Notes: generated from the sequence alone by a model not told the origin. Counted from the stretch's first letter, positions 20,481-37,200 are shown. The stretch is 64,000 bases of DNA from Pomacea canaliculata (GCF_003073045.1 NC_037595.1:8173509-8237508), one strand, 5' to 3'. Translations and numbers: made by a program.

Positions 20481-21963
20481 TTTATTAAAAGACTTTCATC
20501 ACATCACACCACAACAAGGATTTGTCTGAAACAGAACAAATTATCACACTCACTTGCAACCACACATTTTCTTCACAATTATTTCACTGAAGCTCACATT
20601 AGCTTGTTTCAGACACCATTTGAAACATCATAGATGTGCAAAAACAAACTAAACTATTGTGATATCATTGGTTATGTATTGAAACCAGTATGACAAAAAT
20701 AGCTCATCACAACTTTGATATTTTTTTTTAAACTTAAGAGGTGCACAATCAGATCTGAAGTAATGTCTCTTACAATTTCTTCAAAATAAAGGTTTATCTG
20801 TGTTTTTGACATCCAATGAGTTGCCCAAGTTTCCTATCATTTTGAAAATTGTGCATAAATCATTATGTACAATTTAAAGACAAAATAAAATGTCAAAGAA
20901 AATGCAAGGGATGTGCCTAGGTACTGGTGATCAGACTGAAATACTACGAAGAAAAAAAATGTAGATCAAGTCTATCTTCGGGACAATTAACAGATGTGTG
21001 AAACAGGTCACAATCAAATATGGCATCTGATCTCCCTAAAGGGTTGAAAGCTGAGCAGCTTAACAAATGGAATGATTTGTTATATTTCTCCCCATACTAA
21101 AAGTTTTTCCTTAACCCATACAAGTAAACATATGAGTTCTCCCTTCTAATCTTAAGTTTCAAAAAAGTGCAAAAAATGGCACATAAGAAGAAAAGCTCCA
21201 AGTCTGTTATCCATTCAGCCTCAGCTCTTATCACAATCTTCAAGTTTACTTTGCGGTGAGCAGCACTCAAGGCAACTGTATGGGAAAAAAGTAGCATTAT
21301 ATAAAAGACTGTTAAAAAATGCATGTTAAGACACAATAATATGCATCACAAAGTAACACATGAAAACATGTGACCAGTCACCATGAAATAAGTCTTAAGT
21401 CACACAGAGCAGTTTCATATTAGAGGCCTAGAAAAGTGATGATCAACTTTGTGCTACCATACTTGCACACTTCAAACCTTTATAGATCACTCAGCTTTAG
21501 GACTGGAAGAACAACTTCAGTGTCAAACAGGTCAAAACTTGTACATTTTAAAATCTACAATTTCCGACTTAAGACTTATTCTGTGGATGCAGATCACATG
21601 AAAAATGCTACTGAAAGACACGAGTCTCAACTAAATCAACTAAATAGTCTAGCTGGAATATACCAAAGGTTACTACTTTTTTCTGTCTACAAAACAATGT
21701 AACATGTACGATGGAGGGGTGTAGGATGAGAAAGTTCAATAAAGGAGTTAAATTAAAGCCCCTCCATGATATCCAGATTTTTTGTTAATTTACTATTTAA
21801 AAAGCGCTCTAATGGCCTCCCTTGAAGTTGTATGAAGCTGACAGACAAAAGGGAAAGGTATTAAAAAAGATGCTCAAAAATATCTGCAACCTTTGTGGCT
21901 GAGTAAACATAGCTCTTTAAAAATGCATACATTTAAAACATTCTGCAGCAAGCCCCACCTGCA
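20481..21963 (-). other. Probable 3' UTR of gene D with poly(A) signal
   Basis: The first AATAAA on the minus strand after the gene D stop is at 20481-20486, implying a 3' UTR of about 1.5 kb. No coding sequence is seen between. UTR length is inferred only from that signal. Confidence 0.4.
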
Positions 21964-24926
<2,963 letters not shown>

Positions 24927-27078
24927 TCTGAAGTTATATGGTGGTTTCTTCAACAGATGATAATAACCTGAACAACAAGACAAGTTCAGTTTTGATTTAA
25001 CTCTTTCCAGTTTCTGTTCTTTAGGTTAAGGTAAAGGGCTTAAAATACAGCTTAAGATAAAAGGCTATCTCATAATTATAAGAATCAATGAAACAAAAGA
25101 TTACAAAGAAAAAGGATGATAGAGAGTTATATTTATCTACTTAGGAATACAAGAAAACATAAGAAAAAGACTGTTTTCTCTGTGTTTCAACCACAGAGAG
25201 ATTTTGGAAAAAAAAATGGAAGGATCCTAAAAATAAAAAAGCACAACACTTATACTCTGCTTGGTTTTCTACTCAAAGGTACTTTTGTTTGTTGCTTAAT
25301 GGGAAAAGAAAGTAAAATGATGAAAGTAGGGCTTAAATGATAGATGCCGACATTGTGAATCATATGTGACTTTGGGTTCCAAAGTCACCATTTACTTGAG
25401 CTTGTATAAAGCACAGTACTGAAGTGCTGTGTTGTCAAATGATGCCTCTGAACCACTGCACTTGAGAGCTGACCCCAGTCTCGCTGTTATGCCGGATATG
25501 GAGATTGTGTAGTGATAAAAAGTTAGCAAACTGGAGAATACTAGTGTGGTGTATAAGATTACAAACAGTAATAGTTTAATTGTAGCTACCGCATGCTTAA
25601 ATATGGCCATTGTTGTAGAAGATATTGCCAGGCTCACTATCTCAGTGCATGAAAAATAGAATGGCATTGCAAAACTGAACAACTCTCCTTTGTACCGAGT
25701 AGAATTTGTATATATCCTTGCACAAATGAAGCCAACAATCTACATGTACCTTGTTTTTTCAAAGGCAAGATAAAACCCGAAAAAATTTGTTTAGCTTTCT
25801 AATAAGCTAGGCCTTTCCACAGACTGCAAGCTTTCCTGCTCTTTACAGAGTTCAAGCTATAAATCAAGGTAATGCTGGACAGTCAGCAAAACTGCTAACA
25901 ACACTGCAGCAATACAAAACTTTCTGTGAAATAGTTTTACCTATGTCATGCATAAGCTTCAGTTTGTTTGGTTGGTTTTTGGCTGGGTTGAGGTTTTTTT
26001 TTTTTCAAATGTCTATCAATATTGAAGGAAGCATCTCAATGAATAAATCCTCTTTAAGAACATAACTGCTGTTTTCAAATTTTAAAAAATTGTTGTACTG
26101 CCTTCCACTATTTACTTTTTTTTAATCCCAGTCCTCCATGTGAAAGAATGGGCTTGTGATAACAAAAATAAAGTTCTCAAGACCCATAAATTTGATTTAA
26201 GCCAGTGCCTTTCTTTTAAGCGGTTGCAGCATCTTGTAGCAATAGGGTTTTATATAACTGCTTAAATGATGAGCGATGAAGTAAAAGATGTGCAATGAAA
26301 TGCCACTCTGGAAAGTAAATTAGCAGGCCTTCAAACAGAACACTATCAATTAAACAGTTAAGTCACCAACTCCATGGTCAAATGAAATATTTTCTCCACA
26401 AAAAGGGAGCTTAACCATTTTTATTCTGTCAGTTTTAAACAGTATCACAGATGTAAATGATTTTTTTTAACAAAGTGGGACGCCTATTTTTATAGCAATT
26501 AACAACTTCTACTTAATATATGTGTATTTATTACTTCCTCACATTTGTTTGACCTCTTTGTTGTTAACCCCAAGTATTACTCTAGAAATTTTATGCAAAA
26601 ACAAGTATAGTACTCAACACTGCATCCGGTTACCTTCCAAGTCGCACTTACGTGTTAAGTTTATATGTGCCGCGGTCTGCTGAATTCAACAGGTTTAAAT
26701 AAGAAAGCGTCAATTAAAGTTTCCTATGCAATATTCTAAAGTTAAAACTAAATCAGAGTTTTAAAAATGTCGTTAGGTTCAAAAGTCTCTGTAAATTTAG
26801 AAAAATTCGTATTTTCAAAAATAAAAAAGCGATATACAATTATGCGTATTTCCAAACCAAATATAAAATCTGACAAAACTCGCAAGAAAAAGATAAGTAA
26901 ATATGTCAGCTTCATCGGGTCAACTCCGACTTTCTGTTCTGCTTTCCCAAACAAACCTATCCGACATCCCAGGTCGGAGCTCACAAGGTCAGCTTAGCGA
27001 CTCGCACCCGTTATCTAATCGACAGCGAAGTGGAGGCTTGACAATGACTTAATCAACATAATCAGGTAAGAATCTTAC
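24927..27078 (-). other. Gene D 5' UTR and first intron
   Basis: The untranslated first exon ends at 27079 (donor G|GTAAGATT). The acceptor is either TTGTTCAG|GTTATT (about 24970) or AACTTCAG|A just before the ATG. AT-rich; no other exon recognised in about 2.1 kb. Confidence 0.5.
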
Positions 27079-27240
27079 CCCTTTCCTTTGTCTGCTCCGT
27101 GCTCTAAGGGCTGTGTGAGCAAGTCGGCGGTGGGTTTGGCTTCATATGGAGTCCGAGTCATGTGAGACTGATGTCATGCACAAAGCGGAAACCGTCGTCA
27201 TGTGGGACCCGATCTCGCATTTGATTGGTTGACGCCAGCT
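27079..27240 (-). promoter_or_regulatory. Gene D first exon and TATA-less promoter with two M-box E-boxes and CCAAT
   Basis: Upstream of the first donor are GTCATGTGAG (27157-27166) and GTCATGTGGG (27197-27206), M-box/CLEAR-like sites recognised by MITF/TFE factors, and a CCAAT box on the minus strand (27224-27228). No TATA box is seen, unlike genes A and C, which fits a broadly expressed parent gene. Motif based only. Confidence 0.45.
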
Positions 27241-28860
27241 CTTCCACTGATATGGAGAAAAAAGTAGTTTTAGCTCTGTGGTTTCTTATCAGGGATGTAC
27301 CTTTGTTTGCGTTTAACCTGTATTCCCTTTGTTTAAAAACTGTATATTAATAAGGAGGACGGACAGTTCATTTCGCGGAGATATGGTTTTGTAGTGAATA
27401 AACCGACACCAGAGATTTGTATATGTGTTGACCTGTTGTGAAATTTGTATGATATATATATATGGACCTACATAACCAATGACGGTCACGTAGAAACATT
27501 AAAAATTCAATGTAGGGAAGAAAACAATAGTAGGCGTTTGACTTTCAGGACAATATTATGATTTCAAAGCAAGTACCATTCATTCACTTATACTGTATTG
27601 TGTCTGTGTGAGAGGTAGAGATCAGCGCGCGTGCACGTGCCCCGCGCCCGAGTAGAAAAAAATTAACAAATATAAAGTTAGTGCTGTCCATCGTTGAACA
27701 ATACAAATCGAGATCACATACCAGCCTACCCTGTAAATGGATCGAGAGAATCGTGGAAGTTCTTCCACGACGCAGCACACACATTGAAAAGTTTTATTTA
27801 AAAAAGCTGAAATTGCTCACTAATATGCATACAAGCTCAAATTAGTGAAAAAGCGATCGAATTCTTAATGATCGAGCATTGAAATTGTCGATCGATCGAT
27901 ACCTTTGTCCTGGCCCTCCTACTGCTACTCCCCCCTTCCACTCTATGGTACATTTCCTGCATGAACTATCTCGACCCCGATCTTCACCCATGCCTTGCAG
28001 ATGACAATGGCGTCATCAGTGGTTTCAGGTCTGTAAAGGTTCAACAAATCAACAGCTGGACCCGCACATCACATGGTCCCTCCGTCCCTGACCCTGTCCT
28101 CATCTGTCATGAAACATGGTTGTGTGTGTATTATATAGTAATACACTGTCGGCTGTGTGTGTGTTATATGTAAACACTGTCGGCTGTGTGTGTTGGGAAG
28201 GGATTTTGTTTTTTCTTTTTTGAGAGAACAAAACGTGTACAATGTACTTTCTCGATCAGAGGTCACAAGCATCATATTTAATAGTGTATGAACGTGCATG
28301 TGACTGACGAAAGTGTGCATAACGGAAGCCGAGCAAAGGTCGAGAAGAGCACAAACAACTTATAAATACGTGTATCCGTGTTGCTGAACGGGAAACTGCC
28401 TCTTGTACAGAAATACAGAGTACAGAGAGATAGCTCACAACGAGGAATTTTTGTTATCTGCATCACGAGGAAATATTTCTAACCACTGAAGGAACGGCGT
28501 AGAATCACGCCATCGTCGACCAAAATAAGTCATTATCTTTGACGCGTCTGCTGGGACAAAGACGATGTCTGCGGATGAGACGTGACACCAAGCTGGTCGT
28601 AATCAGGGTATCACGCGCTCATCCCTCTAATCGTTCCTACGTCTGCCATTATTTACGGCACTTGTCACTTCGGGTACTCTTCACACAGAGCCGAGCGAAG
28701 CGCGAGAGCGTACACGAGCGTCTTTACGACTGTATATGTAGATTTATGCTTATACATTGAAAATTGGGGCAGTGGTGGTTTTTATTTCTTTTCTTATTAT
28801 TTTTTATTTTCTCGAAGGCGATTTTTCAAGTATAATAGAAAAGATGAATGTGAACATTGT
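27241..28860. other. Intergenic, no gene seen
   Basis: Only short chance frames. TG-rich stretches near 28115-28190 include a near duplication of CACTGTCGGCTGTGTGTGT. Confidence 0.45.
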
Positions 28861-28862
28861 GT

Positions 28863-29284
28863 ACCGTGTTTCCCCTAAAATAAGCTCTAGGATTTTTTTT
28901 CAGGATGCTCGTGATAAGAGCCCTACCCCAAACAAAAGCCTGAAGGACAGATTTTGTTCATATACGACTGACGTATTGAATTATAAAGAAATGATATGAA
29001 TATATCAATAAATAATTTTAATACGTTAATGCTTAAAATAACTGATAATATAAATTATAATGGACAACGATTTAGTGGTAAATGGAGTAGCAAGAAATTC
29101 AAACCGGAATTCAGGGTTCGAAGAGTTATGACGATGTTCCAGAAGAAAGATGACATGACTGTACTACAGTAAATGTAGGTTTTTGTACTTGAATGAATAA
29201 GACATCCCATGAAAATAAACATTAATACATCTTTTGGAGCAAACATTAATATAAGATGCGGTCTTATTGTTGAGGAAACACGGT
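28863..29284. mobile_element. MITE-like element with CCGTGTTTCC inverted ends
   Basis: Left end TACCGTGTTTCCCCTAAAAT and right end the reverse complement of TACCGTGTTTCCTCAACAAT, about 420 bp apart. Flanking TA could be the target duplication, which would suit a Tc1/mariner-like element. Both ends are followed by ATAAG-rich sequence. Superfamily uncertain. Confidence 0.6.
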
Positions 29285-29428
29285 AGAGGAAGCAGGGGCG
29301 TGGGCCTGGGGGCTGCTGTTGACATATCAGGTAACCCTGCCGACAACGGTCCTTTGGTGTAGGTACACGACGAGCAGATCTAGACAAAGCGAGACATTCA
29401 GAAGAGAGAGAGAGTATTTTTATTATTA

Positions 29429-30205
29429 CAGTGGAACCTCGGTTAGCGAACGCCTCGGATAGCGAATATTTCGGTTAACGAACAAAAATTTCGTTAAAAT
29501 TTTGTCTCGGATAGCGAACAAAATTTCGGTTAACGAACAGCCACGTGAACCACACGTGACCGACCAGCATGTCATCATTCGCGCTCGAGACACAGTTACG
29601 ATCAGTCGTTCCTTATCTATGTGCATTCTTCTTATTTAGTGATTTTTGTGCTTTATTTTAATAAGATAATCCTCAATCATGGCTCCAAAGAAGATTAAGA
29701 GCAATTAATAGTAATGAGGTAATGACAAGGAAGCGGCCAACAAATGAATTGTAAAAGGAAATGAGTTCAAAGTATGAAGGTGGCATGCGTCTGTCGGATA
29801 TGTGATGTCGTATTACCGAAGAGTTTTACAAAAAAGACAGAAGGAACAGACACTGGACAAGATTTTACCTTTAACCTCAAAGCTACAGAAAAGGGAAGTT
29901 ACCCCGATTTTACAATGTCAGGTGTGCTCATGGAGGGGGAATCAGTAATTCCACCCCTTCCTCCCCACACCTGCTTCCACCCACGCCGTGAAAACGGCAA
30001 GTTTTTCTGATGTTTTAATGCTTTCCTTAATGTTTTGATGTTTATTTTAACTCTATTTATATTGCATTTTAACTGTTCTCACGCTGGGAACCAATTAAAT
30101 CTATTTCCTTTATTTCTTATGGAAAAAATTGTTTCGGATAACGAACATTTCGGATAACGAACAGCTTTCCAGAACGGATTAAGTTCGTTAACCGAGGTTC
30201 CACTG
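29429..30205. mobile_element. Tigger/pogo-like non-autonomous transposon, copy 1
   Basis: 777 bp with ends CAGTGGAACCTCGGTTA and TAACCGAGGTTCCACTG, flanked by TA (29427-29428 and 30206-30207). Each end carries several subterminal copies of CGGATAGCGAA / CGGTTAACGAA. The interior keeps a decayed transposase start: a KKIK-rich start after ATG, then a block reading EMSSKYEGGMRLSDM, which resembles the first helix-turn-helix of CENP-B/pogo transposases, then stops. No DDE domain remains. Confidence 0.85.
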
Positions 30206-30207
30206 TA

Positions 30208-31030
30208 TTACTTGTTAATGTGTTGGGGGGGGGGAGAGAAAAAGGGAGAAAGGTGGGTGAGTACATGGCTGTCAAGAATGATCCCCTTAGGTCAGGTCAG
30301 AGGTATATCCCCTTTCTGTAATCATTTCCATATTTGCATAAAACCCTTGCTGTTATATGGTTTTTATTCATCAACTTTTTTTTAAAGGGCACAACTCAAA
30401 ACCCTTGTGTTGTCAACAAGAGGATCGCGACTTGTGGGTCAAGGGTCAATTGCACATCACAGATCTCGCTCTAAGTACGCGGGGGGGAAGAGGCTGTTTT
30501 TGGCGTTTGGTTCAGTCAGGACTGACTACCTTGTTGTGATATCGCCTCAGTTATCACCCACCAGCCAAATGACAAACCAAAGTAGCAATGGGGAATAGAA
30601 ATGACTCGATCACTCTTTGAGTAGCGCTACAAATCTCTCGAGGCTAATATTAGAATTATACAGCCATTGCTTCCAAATTTGAGTTATAATTTAATTGTTT
30701 GCTGATTATATTAGTTTATTGTTTAAAATATACAACATGTACTTTTGATTTGTCCAGACTTAAGATCATACAAGGTCCAAATTTTCATATAAATTGTTTT
30801 TATTAACTTTTTGTTGTTTTTTTTTTTTTTACTTGATACATGCCAGTTAATGTGTTTATAACAGCAGTTTTCTTAAGTAAGATTTTCCCCACTTCTGTTG
30901 GCATCAATGCCTGTACAAAACATACTAATGTTCTCATAAAGTACTGTAGAAATACATACTAGCTAGAAAAGTACTGCTTTTTAAAGGGCGCAGAAATTTT
31001 GAAGTCTACAAATATTTTAGCAGCTTTCTT
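30208..31030. other. Intergenic, no feature seen
   Basis: Low-complexity G-rich and T-rich runs only (about 30226-30240, 30820-30832). Confidence 0.45.
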
Positions 31031-31040
31031 CTTGCCTGCA

Positions 31041-31810
31041 GATAATAATAATAAACCCCAAATTGTGCAGCGCATACTCACACTCCTAAGGAGCATGCTC
31101 TTAGCGCTCAAGAACAAGAACGAGACATGGGAAACATACGAGCGACAGAAGAACAAGCAACAATCTATGAACTAAGGAAGAATAAACAACAGTGTCAATG
31201 ACAAATAATTTTTTAAAAAAAGAGAAAAAACCCAAAGAGAAACCAAGTAACAAGAACTTAGAGTATCGTGATTTTGCAAAAGGAAGACGAGCAGGGATGT
31301 TGCAATAAGCGGAAGGACTAGAATTGTATGGGCTGTTGTGAGGAGTAAGGATCGAAGAGGTGCGTTTTTCAATGCACATTTCAATGATTCATTATAGTGG
31401 GTAGGTGGCAGAGATGGAAAGGGAGAGTTATTTTGTTTCACTGCACAGTAACTAAAACTCCCGTGACCATATGTTGTTGTTCTGGTGACAGGAATAAGAG
31501 ACGGTCGTCAGACGAGGAGCGGAGTTGTCAAGCTGGGACGTAACGAAGAAAGTTCAGAGAAACAGTCAACAAAGAAATTAAAACACAGCAAGGACAGTTT
31601 GTACTGAATGCGAGAACGGAACTCAGTGTAGAAAACGAAGGAGAGGAGTGACATGGCCCCGTGTCCTAGCTCTAAGCACCACATGGAGAGGAGTTCTGTA
31701 CTTTCTGGAGTTTGTGAAGAAGGTATGCAGGGCACCCTGGCAAGCATTTCGAGAAAGAGAGACGCACAGACAAGCGTGTTGGTAACTAATTATATGACTA
31801 AAGTGCCGAA
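31041..31810 (-). mobile_element. CR1/L2-like non-LTR retrotransposon 3' end
   Basis: Read on the minus strand: ARTRGHVTPLLRFLH and, in another frame, RSRIQYKLSLLCFNFF, the conserved C-terminal blocks of CR1/L2-like reverse transcriptases. Farther on come a RSFLTTAPYNS-like block and an ATTATTATTA-type 3' tail at about 31041-31060. Frameshifts separate the blocks, so it is a 5'-truncated dead copy. Confidence 0.75.
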
Positions 31811-33403
31811 TCATCTATATAACCTAAAAAAAAAATCCCATTGTCTTATCACATGCATCGGTAAACAAGATCGGACATGTACATAACACGTCGGCTAAAT
31901 TGTTCAGGAGATATGTTTATAAAATGTCAGCTGACTACTTCGCGCGAGGCACCGTTGTGACTGCATGGCTTGAGGTAAAAGGCAGCATGACATTCGCGTG
32001 ACCTATCGAGGGGCTAACCCTGTTGACTATGCAGGTGAATTAGCCTCGAGGCACTGTCTGTTGCTTGTTCTACTTTCTGAGCGATTGCTGTAGCGTGGCG
32101 GCATAGTTGAAGGTTTGGAGGCCTGTAACCGACTTCACACCAGAGAAACTCGATCATGACTCGTGAGAAATATAAGCCACGAAATAAAGTTGTGCTGATC
32201 GAGCCTCTTATTGTACACAGTTCAGAGACTCCATTGCATTTTGCAACGAGTTGGCGGTGAACGAGATAGATGCACTAACGCGTATAATAAAATGTATTAA
32301 ATCGGACACATTCATCTTCTCATTTAGAAAAAAAGCAAAATAATTCCCTCGTCTGCATACCATTACCTTAACTGAAACGCTCTTTGTGTTTTCTTGTAAC
32401 AGTTAGTGGACATATAGCCGGTATACATGGAATGGATTTTTGTTCGGTTTCCACCAAGTTTATACAACATATGTTATAAACCGCATTCAGAGACCCCGAC
32501 AAGAGATTTTAGAGTCAAGTACTCCCTGTACAAACCTTACTTAGCGACAATCCTATAATTGTAGAGGGGCGTATCACGTGTTGTTTGTCATCCTACTCCA
32601 CCACCACCCCAAGCAGTCAGCTGACGTAAACGCTCCATTTATTGTAGGATGGGGGACAGTGTACGACGTGTGTCTGTTTGGAGGGCGGGCGGCAGGCATG
32701 TGACTTCTAGCATGTGACCTCTACACCGTGTGTTACATACATGCGTCAAACCAGCCGGTCACGCGCCGCTTGAGCTGTGTGTCAGGGCAACACACTATCT
32801 CATGGAGTAAAAGTGTTATTCACGCAAGAGGGTTCCCAAGTACATTCGTACACTCGACAAATTTATTCATGACAATATGTGAAAACAATCAAATCTGGAA
32901 TCGTTCCACACTACTAATTATATCTATAATTTATATACACACTCAACATACACAGCTATGACCTTTTAGACAGGCTTACAATTTTTCTAGTAATTGATTG
33001 AATGAGACACTTCAAGTAGTAACTTTTTGTTTTGGGTAATGAATAAAAGAACTTTTAGGAAGTGTTTGGACGATTTTTGTAAACCGTAAATCAATCCATC
33101 TTATTTAGATAATGAAACCAGTCTCCTCTATCATGACTTCTACAAAGCAAAGTCTTTCTTTCTTTAGAGGTATTTGTATTTAGGAATATTGTAATGAAAG
33201 GATCCAAATTTATATTTGAGTTTCTGGAGTACCCAAAAGTCGACGACCACATCGATCCCGTGAGCAGCTATTTTTTAGGTGTACAAGCTATAATATACTG
33301 CACACACTCATTATTTTAAAGTACATTTCTGTTTGTTGTTGTTAGGCTGGAGATGTGCGGGGCTATGACGGGTAATGATAGTTAACTGTATTTGTTTGAA
33401 ATA
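31811..33403. other. Intergenic, no gene seen
   Basis: Short chance frames only. Confidence 0.45.
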
Positions 33404-34220
33404 CAGTGGAACCTCGGTTAGCGAACGCCTCGGATAGCGAATATTTCGGTTAACGAACAAAAATTTCGTTAAAAGTTTGTCTCGGATAGCGAACAAAATT
33501 TCGGATAACGAACAGCCACGTGAACCACACGTGACCGACCTTTCATGTCATCATTCGCGCTCGAGACACAGTTATGATCGGTCGCTCCTTAGCTGTGAGC
33601 ATCCTTCTTATTTAGTGATTTTTGTGCTTTATTTTAATAAGATAATCCTCAATAATGGCATTAAAGAAGATTAAGAGCAATTAATGGTAGCGAGGTAATG
33701 ACAAGGAAGCGGCCAACAAATGAAAAAGGAAATGATTTCAAAGTATGAAGGTGGCATGTGTCTGTCGGATATGTGATGTCAAGAGTTTTACAAAAGGCAG
33801 AAGGAACAGACACTGGACAAGTTTTTTTCCTTTAACCTCAAAGCTACAGAAAAAGGTTACCCCCGATTTTATAATGTCACATGTTCATGGAGGGGGAATC
33901 AAAGCAGTAATTCCACCCCATCCTCACCACACCTGCTTCCATCCACGCCGTCAAAACGGCAAGTTTTCTGATGTTTGAATGCTTTCGTTAATGTTTTTTA
34001 TGTTTATTTAACTTCATTTATATTGCATTCTAACTGTTCTCATTAAAACAAATACCTATATAGCCTGCAACTTTCAAATATTAGCGAGTCAACAGGGGCT
34101 GGGAACCAATTAAATCTATTTCCTTTATTTCTTATGGAAAAAATTGTTTCGGATAACGAACATTTCGGATAACGAACAGTTTTCCAGAACGGATTAAGTT
34201 CGTTAACCGAGGTTCCACTG
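33404..34220. mobile_element. Tigger/pogo-like non-autonomous transposon, copy 2
   Basis: 817 bp, same orientation and same ends as the copy at 29429, flanked by TA (33402-33403 and 34221-34222). The internal block reads KEMISKYEGGMCLSDM. It retains about 50 bp near 34043-34100 that the first copy lacks, while the first copy has small extra pieces elsewhere. They are therefore sister derivatives of one deletion product rather than a tandem duplication. Confidence 0.85.
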
Positions 34221-34781
34221 TACTTTGTAAATGTACCTTACTTAAAATACTGAATAGTGACTGGGAAACCACAGACCTTGAGATGCACGTGTGAAATATC
34301 GACTCGGACACACAAAACTTAATTGCACGTGAATATAAATCAGCCGCGCCGAGTACACCGTCTGTTGGTTGAACTGAATTAAGCGGCGAGTAATGTAACC
34401 ATTAAGCTGGGTTATTCAGGTCACTCCACAGCATGATCCATTGTATCTCCGGAAGGTCAAGGTGCATAAGAACAGTCCAGTTGTTCAACATTGTAGATTC
34501 CAGCTCGAATAGTTATTGGTATAATACTGGTTTGTCATCACTGCAGTCGAGGTAAGAAGGTCGTCCCCTAACCTATTTCAGGTCCCTTGGTGAGTGATGT
34601 GTTTGAGACCTCACTTTTCTTGCTAGTGAGAGCAGTGCCCATCTCCTCTCCCTTTCTTTACCAGACGTTTCGGGATTGAAAGTTGGACGAGTGCCGATCA
34701 TAGTGTCGTCACTGACAAAGAGCGCCGAAAGGTGGTAAATTAGGAGATAAATTTCAACTTATTATTCAAACGGCGATAGGC

Positions 34782-34800
34782 AAAAAAAAAAAAAAAAAAA
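34782..34800. repeat. Poly-A run
   Basis: About 19 A residues in AT-rich sequence, with no attached element recognised. Confidence 0.8.
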
Positions 34801-35019
34801 TTATAAAGGTTCTCATGCAAATCAATATGCGGTAATCAGATTTTGACATACAAGGGTAGAGACACCAAGTCAGAGCACTGAATCGAAATGTTCGTCCATC
34901 GAAAAAAAGATTGAGAGACGCCCCTACGTAGGGATAAATACTTCTTCCTTTTTTTCGTTTTTTTTTTAAGGTCTTCTTTTATTACTAACATGCCGATTTC
35001 CTGCACTGTGGGCAGAAGT

Positions 35020-35065
35020 TTCGCGGGCCGGATATGGCCCACGAGCCGTAGGTTGTGCATCACTG
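35020..35065. mobile_element. hAT-type MITE end fragment
   Basis: The reverse complement starts CAGTGATGCACAACCTACGG and continues through a GGGCCATATCCGGCCCG palindromic tract, typical of hAT-derived MITEs with CAGTG...AACC termini. The partner end was not found. Confidence 0.5.
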
Positions 35066-35631
35066 GTGTAACAGATTAACTTTTCTGTTCATACTTTATT
35101 TCTTCATCTTCGTGCATGCTTGCAAACACAAGAGTCTATCCAATTCTTCCCAAGCATTAGCAAAGGATGCATATGCGGCGAGCAATACTAAGGGAGGCGA
35201 CTCAGTTCCTGTTACCACGGACGATTGACTCTTACCTCCCTTTAATTCCCATCTAGGGATTAGCGTGATGTTTTGCTGTAGGTCGTGCTGATATGCTGGT
35301 TATTGATAAGGTCCCAAGCATTTCTGGAGAATATTTTTTAAAAGACTTTAGACAATTTTGCCAAAATTATCTACAAAAAGGATTGACATAGCTTCAAAGG
35401 ATGTAGATGTGACATTGTCACTTGGTGAAAAGAACAACGTACAAAACAGCTTTAAAGCAATCTCGATCACCACTTTGATGACAAAAACATTAAGGTGTCT
35501 TATACAGAAAATTCAATAAAGCAGAAATTCCAGCTGGATTGTTCATGTATTTATAGGGGAAAATCTGTATTAGAGAAATACATTGGCACCAGAGTGTCAG
35601 GAACTAAGACTAACCGATGGTGACTCTATAG

Positions 35632-35821
35632 CAGAGATTCTCAACCTTTTTCGCGACTGTACCCCCAATTAGGGTGAAAGGATATCCACAGACACCCTTC
35701 GCCGTGTACTCACATAAAAGTACTTATTTTCATAATGGCGTGTGCTTATGTCGCTATGTACCCCTGCATAACTCTTGCTGTACCCCAAAGGGTACGCGTA
35801 CCATCGGTTGAGAAATGTGGG
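35632..35821. mobile_element. hAT-like MITE
   Basis: About 190 bp between CAGAGATTCTCAACC and GGTTGAGAAATGTGGG, imperfect inverted ends of the CAGTGGTTCTCAACC type. Flanks share TCTATAG-like sequence, an imperfect 8-bp duplication. Older than the copy at 11818. Confidence 0.6.
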
Positions 35822-37200
35822 TCTATCTATAGTGATTGTTAGCTTGTGCAAAATGGATTTCTGTTTACATTGTAGGTAAGATCTTTTCTAGGTTTGGTTA
35901 TGTCTAAGGCTTAGTCAGAAAACTAAATTTAATGCAATAGGCCTGGAACAGTATTGTTTAAAATGCCAACTAAGAACTGTAAAAATAAAGAAAACTCAGT
36001 TATAATGAAAATAGAAATTACAGTCACACATATATAAAATGCAACACTGGCAATGCAAGGCCTTTAATTCTGCAAAGTAATATATTTACACAGCCAACTG
36101 GTACTGATGGCACTTATTAGTGTCAATCAACCTTTCACTTGATCTTTGTTGTTAAATAAACCTTAGCAAAAACAATATGTCAGCCTGTGAGGATAAAGAT
36201 CATATAAATAGTATCAATATTAAAGATAACTTTAATTTTAAAATGTAACTGATGCTTAAGAATATAGTTATCTTTATTTCAATCTTAATAAGATGTTTAA
36301 TAAACAGAATTACTATCAAGAATTATGGTTTGCTCTAGCCATACTTTCTAAAATCATTTTACCTAAAGTAGAAAGTTTTAAACACTGCTGACTGAAAAAA
36401 TTTGTTGTGAAATTTACATTATTGCTAGAGCAAAATGTCAAAATGAAAGAGTTGCAGAGGACAAAGGGAAAGAAACCTTTGTGGATTTGTGTGTATATTA
36501 TATCCATTATATCAATGCACATGTGGATAGAAGAGTTGCTCTGGTCCAGGTATTTGTAAATGCCATTTAGCATTAGCCGTATCTAAATTGATTTGTAGAT
36601 ACATATACAGATTCACCTTTTGCAATATGCAGATAAAGACATCACTCTATACACATATTTACTAGATGCACCTATCTGCAAACAAATGTTAGGGATCCTC
36701 ACATTAATTTATGCCATTTCTGCTCTAAAGTTTCCTGGATAGTTCAAGCAGCAAGGTGCTTTTGGTCATGAATGTCTGTTACACAGATAAAAAGATGTCA
36801 GATGCACAATAACATTTTATAAAACAGTATACATTTGAAACCCCATATAAAATATTTATTATCACAAGATTCGGGATATTTCACTGACCTCACCCGTGTA
36901 AAGTTATGGTCTGCAGTACATAATAATAATTACAACTTTGTGTAAAGATATTACGACCTCAAAAAGAATGATAAAGACTTCATATCAACAAAATACTCGT
37001 TTTTCACATTTGCCTTTTTTTTTTTTTTTCTTGTCTGCTTCTTGTAATAGTTGTCATCAAAAGTAGCAAGGGCAGATAAACAGGAAAGAAATAAAAACCA
37101 CAGCTGATAAACTGAGTGTGAGTTGCCTCTTATTGCCAGTCATAACAATTAGTGGTCTCTCAAGATATAGGCCCAATCTAGCACTGACAGGATTCACAAA
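35822..37200. other. Intergenic, AT-rich, no gene seen
   Basis: Nothing recognised between the hAT-like MITE and the 3' end of PACRG. Confidence 0.45.
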
